A stretch of DNA of 46,392 bases from Planctomycetota bacterium (GTDB lineage Bacteria; Planctomycetota; Phycisphaerae; Phycisphaerales; UBA1924): positions 1 to 46,392 of the forward strand of contig JAJRXR010000043.1 of assembly GCA_024276195.1 (NCBI GenBank). Direction: 5' to 3'. The notes under the pieces are model-generated. The model ran no database searches, was not told the DNA's origin, and was given only the letters and a program-made list of their open reading frames with translations. Made by a program: the position numbers and the translations under genes. Positions 14,677-22,712 of this stretch are shown in pieces (position 1 is the stretch's first letter; each line of letters starts with the position of its first letter).

Positions 14677-15879
14677 CTAGAGCGCGTTGCCGCTGAGCGT
14701 CAGCATGGGGGTCATGATCGCCATCAGCAGCGACCCGACGATCACGAACATGAACACGATCAGCAGCGGCTCGAGAGCCGCCAGAGCCCGCTCGGTCTTC
14801 CGATCAACCTCGTCGGCCATGTCCCGCGCCAGCGCGTCGAACGCCGTCTCCAGATCCCCCGCCTGGTCCGCCGCGATCAGGAGCCTCCGCGTCGCCAGCG
14901 GCAGCGCCTCGACCCGCTCAACAAGCGTCCGGAAGACCCCGCCATCGATCAGGTCCTGGCGGAGGCGCTCGAGATCCTTACGCAATACCGGGTGCCCGAT
15001 CGCGCTGCTCGATGTGCCCAGCGCGTCGGCCAGCGGGATCGACGCCCGCGACATCGCCGCCATCACGCTGAAAAACCGCGCCTGCTCCTGCGCAAGAACC
15101 AGATCCTTGAACAGCGGCGCCCGGCGCACCACCCGCGTCGCCCACAGCTTGATCGCGTCCCGACCCAGGATCATCGCGACAACAACCCCTGACGCGACCG
15201 CGAGCACCAGCAGAATGTTCGACCGCAAAAACTCGCCCAGACCCACGACCACCTGCGTGTACACGGGCAGTTCCATCTGCGCCCCGCGCAGCGCCTCGCC
15301 GATCCGCGGCACAACAATCGTCAGCAGCGCCGAAGCCGCCAGCAGCGTGATCACCAGCACGATGATCGGATAAATCATCAGGCTCTTGGCCTTCTCGCCC
15401 AGACGCACGCGCCGGCGCGCGTCGTACGCCAACTGCTCGGCGGCGCCCGCGAGATCGCCCGTCTTCTCCGCCGCCCGGTACACCGCGATCGTCACCGCAT
15501 CGAACGACCCGACCTGGCGGCACGCGTCGGCGAAGCTCGACCCCGACGAAACAAGCTCTTGCAGCCGATCCACCCGCGGCTTGTTCGCGCGCGAGATCAC
15601 CGACGCCGTCACCTCCAGCGCCTCGACCAGCGGCACCCCCCGCGAGAGCAGCTGCGTGAGCTGCTCGTTCATGCCCGCGTGGTCCTTGAGCGACATCTCC
15701 TTGACCGACGTGGCCCACCCGGGCGCCTTCCACGTCCGCAGGAGCACCATCCGCTCCTTGCGCAATGTCTCGGCCAGCGCCCGCTCGGACCGCGCCTGGG
15801 CCATGCCCAGCTTCCGCCCGCCGCCCGGCTTGGCAGCGAGAAAAAGGAACGAACTTGGTCCTAACGCGCCTCGTGACAT
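14677..15879 (-). CDS. gspF: Type II secretion/type IV pilus platform protein GspF
   Basis: The 400-residue protein has two copies of the T2SSF domain: about residues 70-195 (LTQLLSRGVPLVEALEVTAS) and 270-395 (FFSVMAAMSRASIPLADALG). Membrane helices follow each (SLMIYPIIVLVITLLAASAL and LLIVFMFVIVGSLLMAIM), with a third near residues 220-245. It is the inner-membrane platform protein that works with the ATPase GspE, which is not in the window. The gene is the first of the minus-strand pseudopilin operon. Its ATG follows a TAAGCT hexamer after six bases with no ribosome site at proper distance, so the operon mRNA may begin leaderless. Confidence 0.93.
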   Translation of the reverse strand: MSRGALGPSSFLFLAAKPGGGRKLGMAQARSERALAETLRKERMVLLRTWKAPGWATSVKEMSLKDHAGMNEQLTQLLSRGVPLVEALEVTASVISRANKPRVDRLQELVSSGSSFADACRQVGSFDAVTIAVYRAAEKTGDLAGAAEQLAYDARRRVRLGEKAKSLMIYPIIVLVITLLAASALLTIVVPRIGEALRGAQMELPVYTQVVVGLGEFLRSNILLVLAVASGVVVAMILGRDAIKLWATRVVRRAPLFKDLVLAQEQARFFSVMAAMSRASIPLADALGTSSSAIGHPVLRKDLERLRQDLIDGGVFRTLVERVEALPLATRRLLIAADQAGDLETAFDALARDMADEVDRKTERALAALEPLLIVFMFVIVGSLLMAIMTPMLTLSGNAL

Positions 15880-15885
15880 CCTCAG

Positions 15886-15891
15886 AGCTTA
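15886..15891 (-). promoter_or_regulatory. Putative -10 element of the gsp operon (leaderless gspF)
   Basis: TAAGCT on the minus strand ends six bases before the gspF ATG at 15879. A transcript starting about seven bases downstream would begin at or near the start codon. The region 15880-16006 also serves the divergent tdh gene. Confidence 0.4.
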
Positions 15892-16006
15892 CCCATCATG
15901 CCGCGCCCGGTTTCCCCGGGCTCTTCCCTTCGGTTTGATCCGATGCCCAACTGCCCTCAACAATACCTCAGACAAGCCTCCACACCCCTCTGCGACCGGA
16001 GCCCGC

Positions 16007-17146
16007 ATGGACTCGACCCCCACCCCCACCCAGACCCCTTCCGCCGAGACTCCTTCCGCCCCGGCCCCCGCCCAACGCACCAGCCCCAGCGCCAATGCAT
16101 CTCCCGAGACCATGCGCGCCCTGATCAAGCACCGGGCCGGCGAGGGCCTCGCCCTCGACGAGCACCGCCCCGTCCCCGAGGTCGGCCCCCGCGACGTGCT
16201 CATCCGCGTCAAGAAGGCCGGGATCTGCGGCACCGACCGCCACATCTGGCAGTGGGACGACTGGGCCGCCTCGCGCATCCCCGTCGGCATCGTCACCGGG
16301 CATGAGTTCGTGGGGGTCGTCGAGCACACCGGCTCGGCCGTCACCCAGTTCAGCAAGGGCCAGCGTGTCAGCGCCGAGGGGCACATCACCGCAGGACTCG
16401 ACTACAACTCCCGCACCGGCGCCGCACACATCGCACGCGATACCAAGATTTTGGGCGTTGACCGCGACGGCGTCTTCGCCGAGTTCGTCTCCGTCCCCGA
16501 GGCCAACGTCTGGCCTGTCCACGACGACATCCCGGACCGCATCGCCGCGACGTTCGATCCGCTGGGCAACGCTGTTCACACCGTGATGGCCGCGGGCGTG
16601 AGCGCCAAGTCCGTCCTTGTCTCGGGCGTGGGGATCATCGGGCTGATGGGCGTGACGGTCGCCCGGGCCGCCGGCGCCAGCCGGATTTTCTGCACGGACA
16701 TCAACCCGCCGAGGCTTGAGCTTGCCAAGAAGCTCGGCGCCGTCGAGGCCTTCGACGCCAGCCAGGGCGACCACTGGATCGACGAGGTCCGCAAGGCCAC
16801 CCGGGGTGAGGGCGTCGATGTCCTGCTCGAAATGTCCGGGGCGCCCACCGCCATCGACGAGGGCTTCCGCGCCCTGCGCAACGGCGGGCGCGCCGCCCTC
16901 CTGGGCCTGCCCGCCAAGCCCGTCACCTTCGATTTCAACGCCAACATCATCTTCAAGGGCTGCGAAGTGCTCGGCATCAACGGCCGGCGCGTCTGGGAAA
17001 CCTGGTTCCAGATGGAAGAGCTGCTCCTGGGCGGACGACTCGAGCTCGACGACATCATCACCCACGAGTTCCCGATCGAACAATACGAAAAAGCCTTCGA
17101 GACCATGATCTCGGGCGAGGGCATCAAGGTTCTGATGAACCTCTAA
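16007..17146 (+). CDS. tdh: L-threonine 3-dehydrogenase lacking the structural zinc site
   Basis: The 379-residue enzyme belongs to the zinc alcohol dehydrogenase superfamily and oxidises threonine to 2-amino-3-ketobutyrate with NAD+, feeding Kbl. Catalytic residues are present: C74 in AGICGTDRH and H99/E100 in GHEFVG. The NAD motif SGVGIIG lies near residue 205. DPLGNAVHT and EMSGAP are typical of Tdh. Compared with E. coli Tdh, the four cysteines of the structural-zinc lobe are all replaced without a length change (A129, D132, S135, A143). A Pro/Ser/Thr/Ala-rich stretch of 35 residues precedes the usual start, MRALIKHRAG. The ATG at 16007 has GGAG six bases upstream; the ATG at 16112 has no ribosome site. 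Confidence 0.92.
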   Translation: MDSTPTPTQTPSAETPSAPAPAQRTSPSANASPETMRALIKHRAGEGLALDEHRPVPEVGPRDVLIRVKKAGICGTDRHIWQWDDWAASRIPVGIVTGHEFVGVVEHTGSAVTQFSKGQRVSAEGHITAGLDYNSRTGAAHIARDTKILGVDRDGVFAEFVSVPEANVWPVHDDIPDRIAATFDPLGNAVHTVMAAGVSAKSVLVSGVGIIGLMGVTVARAAGASRIFCTDINPPRLELAKKLGAVEAFDASQGDHWIDEVRKATRGEGVDVLLEMSGAPTAIDEGFRALRNGGRAALLGLPAKPVTFDFNANIIFKGCEVLGINGRRVWETWFQMEELLLGGRLELDDIITHEFPIEQYEKAFETMISGEGIKVLMNL

Positions 17147-17161
17147 GCGCTCAAGCCACGC

Positions 17162-18100
17162 CTAATCACGGTACACCCGGTGGCACGAGTTGCACGACGC
17201 GCTCAGCGCGCTGAACCGCACCGAGGCCCGGGGCGCATCGCTCACCTCCAGCGCCCGCTCGAGCGCCGCCGCCAGTTCGATCGCGTCGAGCATCCGTGCT
17301 CGCAGGTCCGCGGGCTCATCGTCGAGGGTCGGACCGCTCATCAGCGCGCGCAGGGTTTCTGTGATTTCCCCGGCTGTCTCGACTGGCGCCGATCCCGGGC
17401 TCTCTTGGTCGGCGCGCCAGTCCCGCTCGCTGGCCGCGTACAGCTCATCCCACGCGATCTGGATCCGCGCCATCGCTTCGCCCAGGCCCACATCGCTCGC
17501 GGCGTTTGTCGAGATATCGGGCGTCGCGTCGAGCTCCGCCGGGCTCAGCGCCCGGCTCGAACGCACCGAATTCCACAGCCCCGTGTACACCCGCCCCGTG
17601 CCCACGCGTTCGAGCATCACGATCCCGTCGTCGGTGCTCATCCGCCCGAGCCCGATCAGGGCCGCCGCCGCCGCCGCCGGCCCGCGGTGCAGCCCGTGGT
17701 GGCAATGCACATACACGGGCGCCTCCGCCTCGCGCAGCGCCCGCGCCAGCTGCGCCCGCTGGAGCGACCCGATCCCCGAATACCGCAGGGGCAGGTGGAC
17801 AATCCGGGCGCCGATCGCCTCGCCAAGCTCGTAGCGCGGGCGCGCCCCATCGACCGACAGCACCGTGCGCACGCCCAGGCGCTCGAGCGCCGCGTACCCC
17901 GCCTCGTCCATCGGCGCCGAGCCCGAGTACACCCCAGGCGCCACCAGATACACATTCATCAACGGCTTCAACTCGATCGCCTCAAGCTCGAACGTCTCGG
18001 GCAAGGCTTCCGCCGCCCCGCCCGCGTTCGGCGAGCCCGACGCGCACGACATCGCCGCGACCAAGATCACCGCCAGAAGAACAAGCACTGCGCTGCGCAC
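17162..18100 (-). CDS. Secreted phosphatase-like protein fused to a cytochrome c'-like domain
   Basis: The 312-residue protein has a signal peptide (residues 1-19) ending AAMSC, a weak lipobox. Residues 40-175 look like a cysteine-based dual-specificity/tyrosine phosphatase. The P-loop VHCHHGLHRGPAAA gives C133 and R139 of the C-x5-R signature. GVRTVLSVDGARP and the strand before the P-loop are placed as in that fold. Residues 215-312 are helical and end SASCNSCHRVYRD: a CxxCH haem-binding motif at C303-H307, close to the C-terminus as in cytochrome c'. The GTG start at 18100 follows TAGCAT after six bases. Substrate and electron partner are unknown. The fusion is read from one continuous frame. 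Confidence 0.75.
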   Translation of the reverse strand: MRSAVLVLLAVILVAAMSCASGSPNAGGAAEALPETFELEAIELKPLMNVYLVAPGVYSGSAPMDEAGYAALERLGVRTVLSVDGARPRYELGEAIGARIVHLPLRYSGIGSLQRAQLARALREAEAPVYVHCHHGLHRGPAAAAAALIGLGRMSTDDGIVMLERVGTGRVYTGLWNSVRSSRALSPAELDATPDISTNAASDVGLGEAMARIQIAWDELYAASERDWRADQESPGSAPVETAGEITETLRALMSGPTLDDEPADLRARMLDAIELAAALERALEVSDAPRASVRFSALSASCNSCHRVYRD

Positions 18101-18106
18101 GGGCGG

Positions 18107-18112
18107 ATGCTA
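18107..18112 (-). promoter_or_regulatory. Putative -10 element, leaderless phosphatase/cytochrome gene
   Basis: TAGCAT on the minus strand ends six bases before the GTG at 18100; the spacer CCGCCC has no ribosome site. The gap to the VCBS gene stop at 18133 is only 32 bases, so this gene has its own promoter if the hexamer is real. Confidence 0.45.
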
Positions 18113-18132
18113 TCGCCCATGATCCGCCCCGC

Positions 18133-21100
18133 CTACTCGTCAACCGAGCTCACCTCGCGCCAGCGGATCACCCTGGCCCGGGCCTTGCCCGGGTTGGTCA
18201 TGGTCAGCATCTGGGCGACCGTGACACTCCCGAACGCCGTCGAGACACTCCCCGGCACGATCTGCTGGGTGCTCTCTATCCCCCCGGGCCAGACGGCCTT
18301 GACGGTGTACGTCAGCGCGGGGTCAACACCGCCAAAGTGCGCCCACATCGGCTCGATCCCGCCGAACCCGCGGGCAACGCCGATCTCCCGCCTAGCCAGC
18401 ACAGCCGACCCGCCCGCGTCCCACAGCTCGACGCGCGCCCCGACCACATCGACCAGCGCCGTGTTGTCCCCGGGCTCGACCAGGCGGACCTTGAGGAACC
18501 GGTCGCCGTTGGTCGAGTTCTCGAGCAGGACGTTCGTGTCCCCCTCGCGCGTCACGCTGATGTCCAGATCCCCGTCGTTGTCGTAATCCACAAACACGGC
18601 GTCGTGCAACTCACCCGAGATCGCCGCCCCCTTGTCCACGAGCAGGAATGTCCCGTCGTTCTGGTTCTCGTACAGCAGCAGCGGGTCGCTGTCGTCCGTC
18701 GTCACCAGCAGGTCCAGATCACCATCGTTATCAAAATCGCCCCACGCCGCGGATCGCTGGCGGGCGGTGCTGTCAATGCCCGAGGCGCTGGTGACGTTGA
18801 CAAACGTCGCCAGAGAGTTGGTTTCGCCGTTCGATCCGACCACGTCGCTCACGCCCGTGTTCTGGTGCAGGAAGCCCGCCTCGTTGCTTTGGAAGCTGGG
18901 GCTGAATAGGTCCATGTCCCCGTCGTTGTCGTAGTCGCCGAACGCCGAGCCGGACTTGTCGTTGTTCCCGGTGCGCACCGCGATCCCGCGGTTGTCGGCG
19001 ATGTACGTCCCGTCCCCCTTGGACTGGAACAGCCTGCCGCCGCTGAGGTGGTAGAAAAAATCCGGATACCCGTCGTTGTTGACGTCCGCGCCCGCCGCGA
19101 ACTCGCCGTCGCCGTTGAGCCCGTACCCGGTCAAGCCGTCGGCGCTGTCGGCTGTCGCGTCAAACCGGACCGGGGTCTCGCCCGTGTTGATCCCGATCCA
19201 GTTCCCGTTCTCGCTGAACATGACCAGATCGGTGCGCCCGTCCCCGTTGACATCGCCGCTGGCGAGGCCCTCGTTGTTGCTCGGCGCCGACATCCCGACG
19301 CTGCCAACGTCCACCAGCGACACCCCCCCGTTCGACCCGAACAGGCGCTCCTCGTTGTAGCTTGCCACGCTGACGCCCCAGAAATCCAGGTCGCCATCCT
19401 CGTCCGGGTCAAGCAGCGCTCCTTGCCTGCGCACATTCCCGCCCGTGCCGAGCGTCTGAACGGCGTACACGCCCGTCAGCGCATCAAACCGCAAATACGC
19501 GGCGTCCAGCCCCGTCACCACCACATCCAGATCACCATCGCGATCGATGTCGCCCCACAGCAGCCCCGAGGCCGTGTCGCCGGTCGAGTCGTTCTGGATC
19601 CCAAAGCCGGTCGAGACCGAGACATCGGTAAAGATCGGCAGATACGCCTGCGCGTCGTCCTCGCTGAGCACCATGACATTGTCGATGCCCCACGACTCGT
19701 CCGCGATGCCCGTGGACATGATCGCTTCGATGCGGATGATCGCCCGGTTGTCATCTGCCGTGAACGGGATGTAGATCCGACGGTAGATGGCGTCGTCGTT
19801 GGCCAGGTACCCCAGGTTGGTCAGTCCTCCATTCGGCGACCCCGGGTACGTCTGAAATCCGCCATCGTTATCGAAGGTGTAGCTGAACACCTCGGAGTTG
19901 TCGATCGCCACCCTCAGGTTGTCCTGGCTCACGCCTGAACCATCCCAATCATCAATGGCGTAAAGATCAAAGAACAGATAATAGATATCACCCCCGGTCA
20001 TGCCATTGACATACAGCGAACTCCCCTCCTGCTCGCTGAACCGCCCGAGATACTGACTGAACGCGGCAAGTGTCGTCGTCGCCCGGTCCGACCACTCGGC
20101 GCCGGCGCCCGACTCGAAGTCCGTGATGTACGGCACACTCGCGTACGTTGTCGGGTCCCTGTACTCGTACGCCCCGATGTCCCACGCCGCCCCGGTCGGG
20201 CGGGTGAGGCCGTCGATATCCACACCCGACCACGCCGAGCCATCCATGCCGATGTCGATCGCCGGCGAGCCCGCCGTCAGGCGCAGATCCAAGCCCGGTT
20301 CGTCCACAAACAACGGATCACTCGTGACCGAGTCCGAGGGCGTCACCCCGTTGCCGATCAGGTCGCCCACATCGTCAAAGACGCAGTGCGACGCGATCAT
20401 CGTCCCGGACCGGCGTGCGAGCGCGTCGTCGGTGACATTGAAGAAGATTGTGTTGCGAACGGTCGCTGTCCCGTACCAGTCGAGCGCATCGTCGCCGATG
20501 TTGCCGATCGTGCAGTTGTACAGCTCGATGGTGTTCGCGTTGGACCGACTCAGGAACCCGTCGTTGGTCGTGCCGGACAAGATGGAGTTGACCATGGTGA
20601 GGCTGCCCGACCCGAAGCGGATGCCGTAGTACCCGCCGTACAGGCGTGAGCCCGTGATCGTCACGCTCGCCGTCCCGGAGTACCCGACCCGGACGCTGTA
20701 GCTGCCCGAGCCGGTGATGGTCGTGTTCTCGATCGTGAGCGTGCCCAGGTCGCACCAGGCGCCGAAGCTTGAGGCGCTGCTGATGGTGCACCCGCGGACG
20801 GTGGTGGTCCCGTTGTCGCGGTTCCAGACGCCGGTCCCGCCATCGATCACCGTGCAGTTCTCGAGCAGGAACCCGGACGAGCCCCGGTTCTGAACCGCGG
20901 CGCCCGTCCCGCTCGACTGGATCGTAAACCCGCTGAACTGGATGTAGTTGTCCCACGAAACATCGATGCACGTCCCGCCCGAGATCGTGACAACACCACT
21001 GTCGCCCGTCTGCGCCCCGGATGTATCGGCGACAAACCGGATCGGCGCGGCCAGCGTCCCGTCGTTGCTCGGCGTCACGGTCTCGCTGTACGTCCCGGCG

Positions 21101-21291
21101 CCGACATAGACGGTGTCGCCCGCCTGGGCCGCGTCCGCCGCCCGGTCGATCGTGCGGAACGCCAGCCCCGCCGTCAGGCCCGAGTTCGCGTCGTTGCCCG
21201 TCTGGCGCACGAAGTAATCGTCCGCCATCGCATCGACGCTGCACAGCCCGAGCGCTGCGCCGCCCACAAGAATCAGGTGTCGAGAGTTCAT
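18133..21291 (-). CDS. Large secreted beta-helix/VCBS-repeat/UnbV protein
   Basis: The 1052-residue protein has a signal peptide (MNSRHLILVGGAALGLCSVDAMA). Residues 25-385 form a right-handed parallel beta-helix, with repeats such as YIQFSGFTIQSSG and LENCTVIDGGTGV. A jelly-roll-like stretch follows to about residue 550. Seven VCBS/FG-GAP calcium motifs come next (DIDRDGDLD, DVNGDGRTD, DVNNDGYPD, DYDNDGDMD, DFDNDGDLD and others). The C-terminal part, from FLKVRLVEPGDNTALVDVVG to KAVWPGGIEST, matches the ASPIC/UnbV domain. It is likely extracellular or surface-bound, perhaps a polysaccharide-binding or adhesive protein. The ATG at 21291 begins the signal peptide; an upstream frame extends to 21327. 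No C-terminal anchor is seen. Confidence 0.88.
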   Translation of the reverse strand: MNSRHLILVGGAALGLCSVDAMADDYFVRQTGNDANSGLTAGLAFRTIDRAADAAQAGDTVYVGAGTYSETVTPSNDGTLAAPIRFVADTSGAQTGDSGVVTISGGTCIDVSWDNYIQFSGFTIQSSGTGAAVQNRGSSGFLLENCTVIDGGTGVWNRDNGTTTVRGCTISSASSFGAWCDLGTLTIENTTITGSGSYSVRVGYSGTASVTITGSRLYGGYYGIRFGSGSLTMVNSILSGTTNDGFLSRSNANTIELYNCTIGNIGDDALDWYGTATVRNTIFFNVTDDALARRSGTMIASHCVFDDVGDLIGNGVTPSDSVTSDPLFVDEPGLDLRLTAGSPAIDIGMDGSAWSGVDIDGLTRPTGAAWDIGAYEYRDPTTYASVPYITDFESGAGAEWSDRATTTLAAFSQYLGRFSEQEGSSLYVNGMTGGDIYYLFFDLYAIDDWDGSGVSQDNLRVAIDNSEVFSYTFDNDGGFQTYPGSPNGGLTNLGYLANDDAIYRRIYIPFTADDNRAIIRIEAIMSTGIADESWGIDNVMVLSEDDAQAYLPIFTDVSVSTGFGIQNDSTGDTASGLLWGDIDRDGDLDVVVTGLDAAYLRFDALTGVYAVQTLGTGGNVRRQGALLDPDEDGDLDFWGVSVASYNEERLFGSNGGVSLVDVGSVGMSAPSNNEGLASGDVNGDGRTDLVMFSENGNWIGINTGETPVRFDATADSADGLTGYGLNGDGEFAAGADVNNDGYPDFFYHLSGGRLFQSKGDGTYIADNRGIAVRTGNNDKSGSAFGDYDNDGDMDLFSPSFQSNEAGFLHQNTGVSDVVGSNGETNSLATFVNVTSASGIDSTARQRSAAWGDFDNDGDLDLLVTTDDSDPLLLYENQNDGTFLLVDKGAAISGELHDAVFVDYDNDGDLDISVTREGDTNVLLENSTNGDRFLKVRLVEPGDNTALVDVVGARVELWDAGGSAVLARREIGVARGFGGIEPMWAHFGGVDPALTYTVKAVWPGGIESTQQIVPGSVSTAFGSVTVAQMLTMTNPGKARARVIRWREVSSVDE

Positions 21292-21588
21292 ACGCCAATG
21301 GTCGGATCGCCCACACGCCCCGATCACACGCGCGCTGCCGCCCGGGCGAACCCGATCGAGCCTGCGCTGCGCGGGCTGCGCATCCGTTGTACGCCCCAGG
21401 CCCGGGCGTCCGAGAACGCCTCAGTGAGCGTTGCGCCCCGCTTACCGAGATATCGGCCCCCCTCATCGTGCGAAAGTGCGCCACCCGTTCAGGCGGCTGG
21501 ATCAACACCCGCCGATGTCGCTTGCACTGGGGCGCCCTCCCCTCCGGGCCGATACCGCTCATCAGCGAACCACTCGGAGAGACCCCCC
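21292..21588. promoter_or_regulatory. Divergent intergenic region between the VCBS gene and the small pilin
   Basis: These 297 bases separate two genes pointing apart and must hold both promoters. No TAnnnT hexamer close to either start is clear. I see no RNA gene, long repeat or terminator here. Confidence 0.35.
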
Positions 21589-22068
21589 ATGAACCGCACA
21601 CGCACCGCCGCATTCACCCTCGTCGAAATCATCGTCGTGGTCATCGTCATCGGCATCCTCGCCGCGGTCGTCGCCCCGAGGTATGTCGGCGCCACCCGCG
21701 ACGCTTCGATCGCCGCCACCACCGAGAACCTCGCCAACATCCAGAGCCAGGTCGATATCAAAAACAGCCCCTCGGCCATCGACCCCGCATGGTTCCGCGG
21801 TGGACAGATCCCCCCCCACCCCGACGCGATCTCAGGCGTCCCCGTCGTCGAGAACGTCAACACCGCAGGCCTCTCCCACCCCTTCTACAAAGTCCTCAAG
21901 TCCGGCGTCAACGGGCACTACTGGTACAACAGCGCCACCGGACAGGTCCGCGCCCGTGTCCCCGACCAGGGCAGCTCCAGCTCCACCCTTGACTACTACA
22001 ACGCCGTCAACCAGTCCACCGAAACCAATCTCGGCAACTACGGCGGTGGCGGCGGCGGGGGCTCGTGA
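21589..22068 (+). CDS. Small pilin/pseudopilin-like protein with a poly-glycine tail
   Basis: The 159-residue protein has the prepilin motif TAAFTLVEIIVVVIVIGILA, cleaved after A with F at +1 and E at +5. A short soluble domain follows, containing LSHPFYKVLKSGVNGHYWYN. The C-terminus is NYGGGGGGGS. GGAG lies upstream of the ATG (GGAGAGACCCCCC). It could be a pseudopilin used by the gsp machine encoded at 7777-15879 or a separate pilin. Its stop overlaps the GTG of the next gene as GTGA. The conserved calcium loop of GspG is absent. Confidence 0.8.
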   Translation: MNRTRTAAFTLVEIIVVVIVIGILAAVVAPRYVGATRDASIAATTENLANIQSQVDIKNSPSAIDPAWFRGGQIPPHPDAISGVPVVENVNTAGLSHPFYKVLKSGVNGHYWYNSATGQVRARVPDQGSSSSTLDYYNAVNQSTETNLGNYGGGGGGGS

Positions 22069-22712
22069 CCAACACCGGTGCCACCAGACTCATCGGCGCC
22101 GCGCTTGCCGCCTTCTATCTCGGTGTCGCCGCGCTCAAGTTCCACTCGGGTGAAGCCCACACCCTCCTCTGGCTCTGCCACACCGCCCTCGCGCTCGCCG
22201 CGATCGCTCTTCTGCTCGGGCGCGACGCCCTCGCCCGAGCCGTGCTCATCTGCATGATCGTCCCCACCCTCGTCTGGTGGCTCGACGCGGGGGCGCTCGT
22301 CTGGACCGGGCGCCTGCTCATCGGCGCCATCGACCCGCCCGAGACAAAGCTCCAGGCGCTCGCCACCAGCCACCACCTCTTCCTCGCCCCCCTGCTCATC
22401 GCCATCCTTCCACGGCGCACGCCCGACCGCTCAGAAATCCTCCTCGCAGCCTCAATCTACGCCCTGCTCATCCTCAGCGCATACTTCGCAGCCCCTCCCG
22501 GCGCCAACGTCAACTGGTCCCACGCCGTCCTCCCGGGTGTTGATCACCCGATGGTCCACGCCTGGAACGCCCGGGCGCCGATCGTCCGCGTGCCGCTGAC
22601 AATCCTCGGCGCCTTCGCCCTGTTCGTCGCCCCCGGCGTCGTCGCCCTCCGGGCCTTGCCCCAGTGCAAGCCCAGCCCCGTCACGCCCCATCGCCGCGCA
22701 GCGACTCGCTGA
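22065..22712 (+). CDS. Polytopic membrane protein coupled to the small pilin
   Basis: The 215-residue protein has about six hydrophobic helices, starting with LIGAALAAFYLGVAALKF. Other segments are LLWLCHTALALAAIALLLG, LLIAILPRR and VPLTILGAFALFVAPGVVAL. Histidines lie at or near helix ends (LCHT, TSHHLF, GVDHPMVHAW). I recognise no family. The GTG start overlaps the pilin stop by GTGA, so the two are translationally coupled. The last 32 bases overlap the end of hscA on the other strand. Function unknown. Confidence 0.75.
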   Translation: MTNTGATRLIGAALAAFYLGVAALKFHSGEAHTLLWLCHTALALAAIALLLGRDALARAVLICMIVPTLVWWLDAGALVWTGRLLIGAIDPPETKLQALATSHHLFLAPLLIAILPRRTPDRSEILLAASIYALLILSAYFAAPPGANVNWSHAVLPGVDHPMVHAWNARAPIVRVPLTILGAFALFVAPGVVALRALPQCKPSPVTPHRRAATR

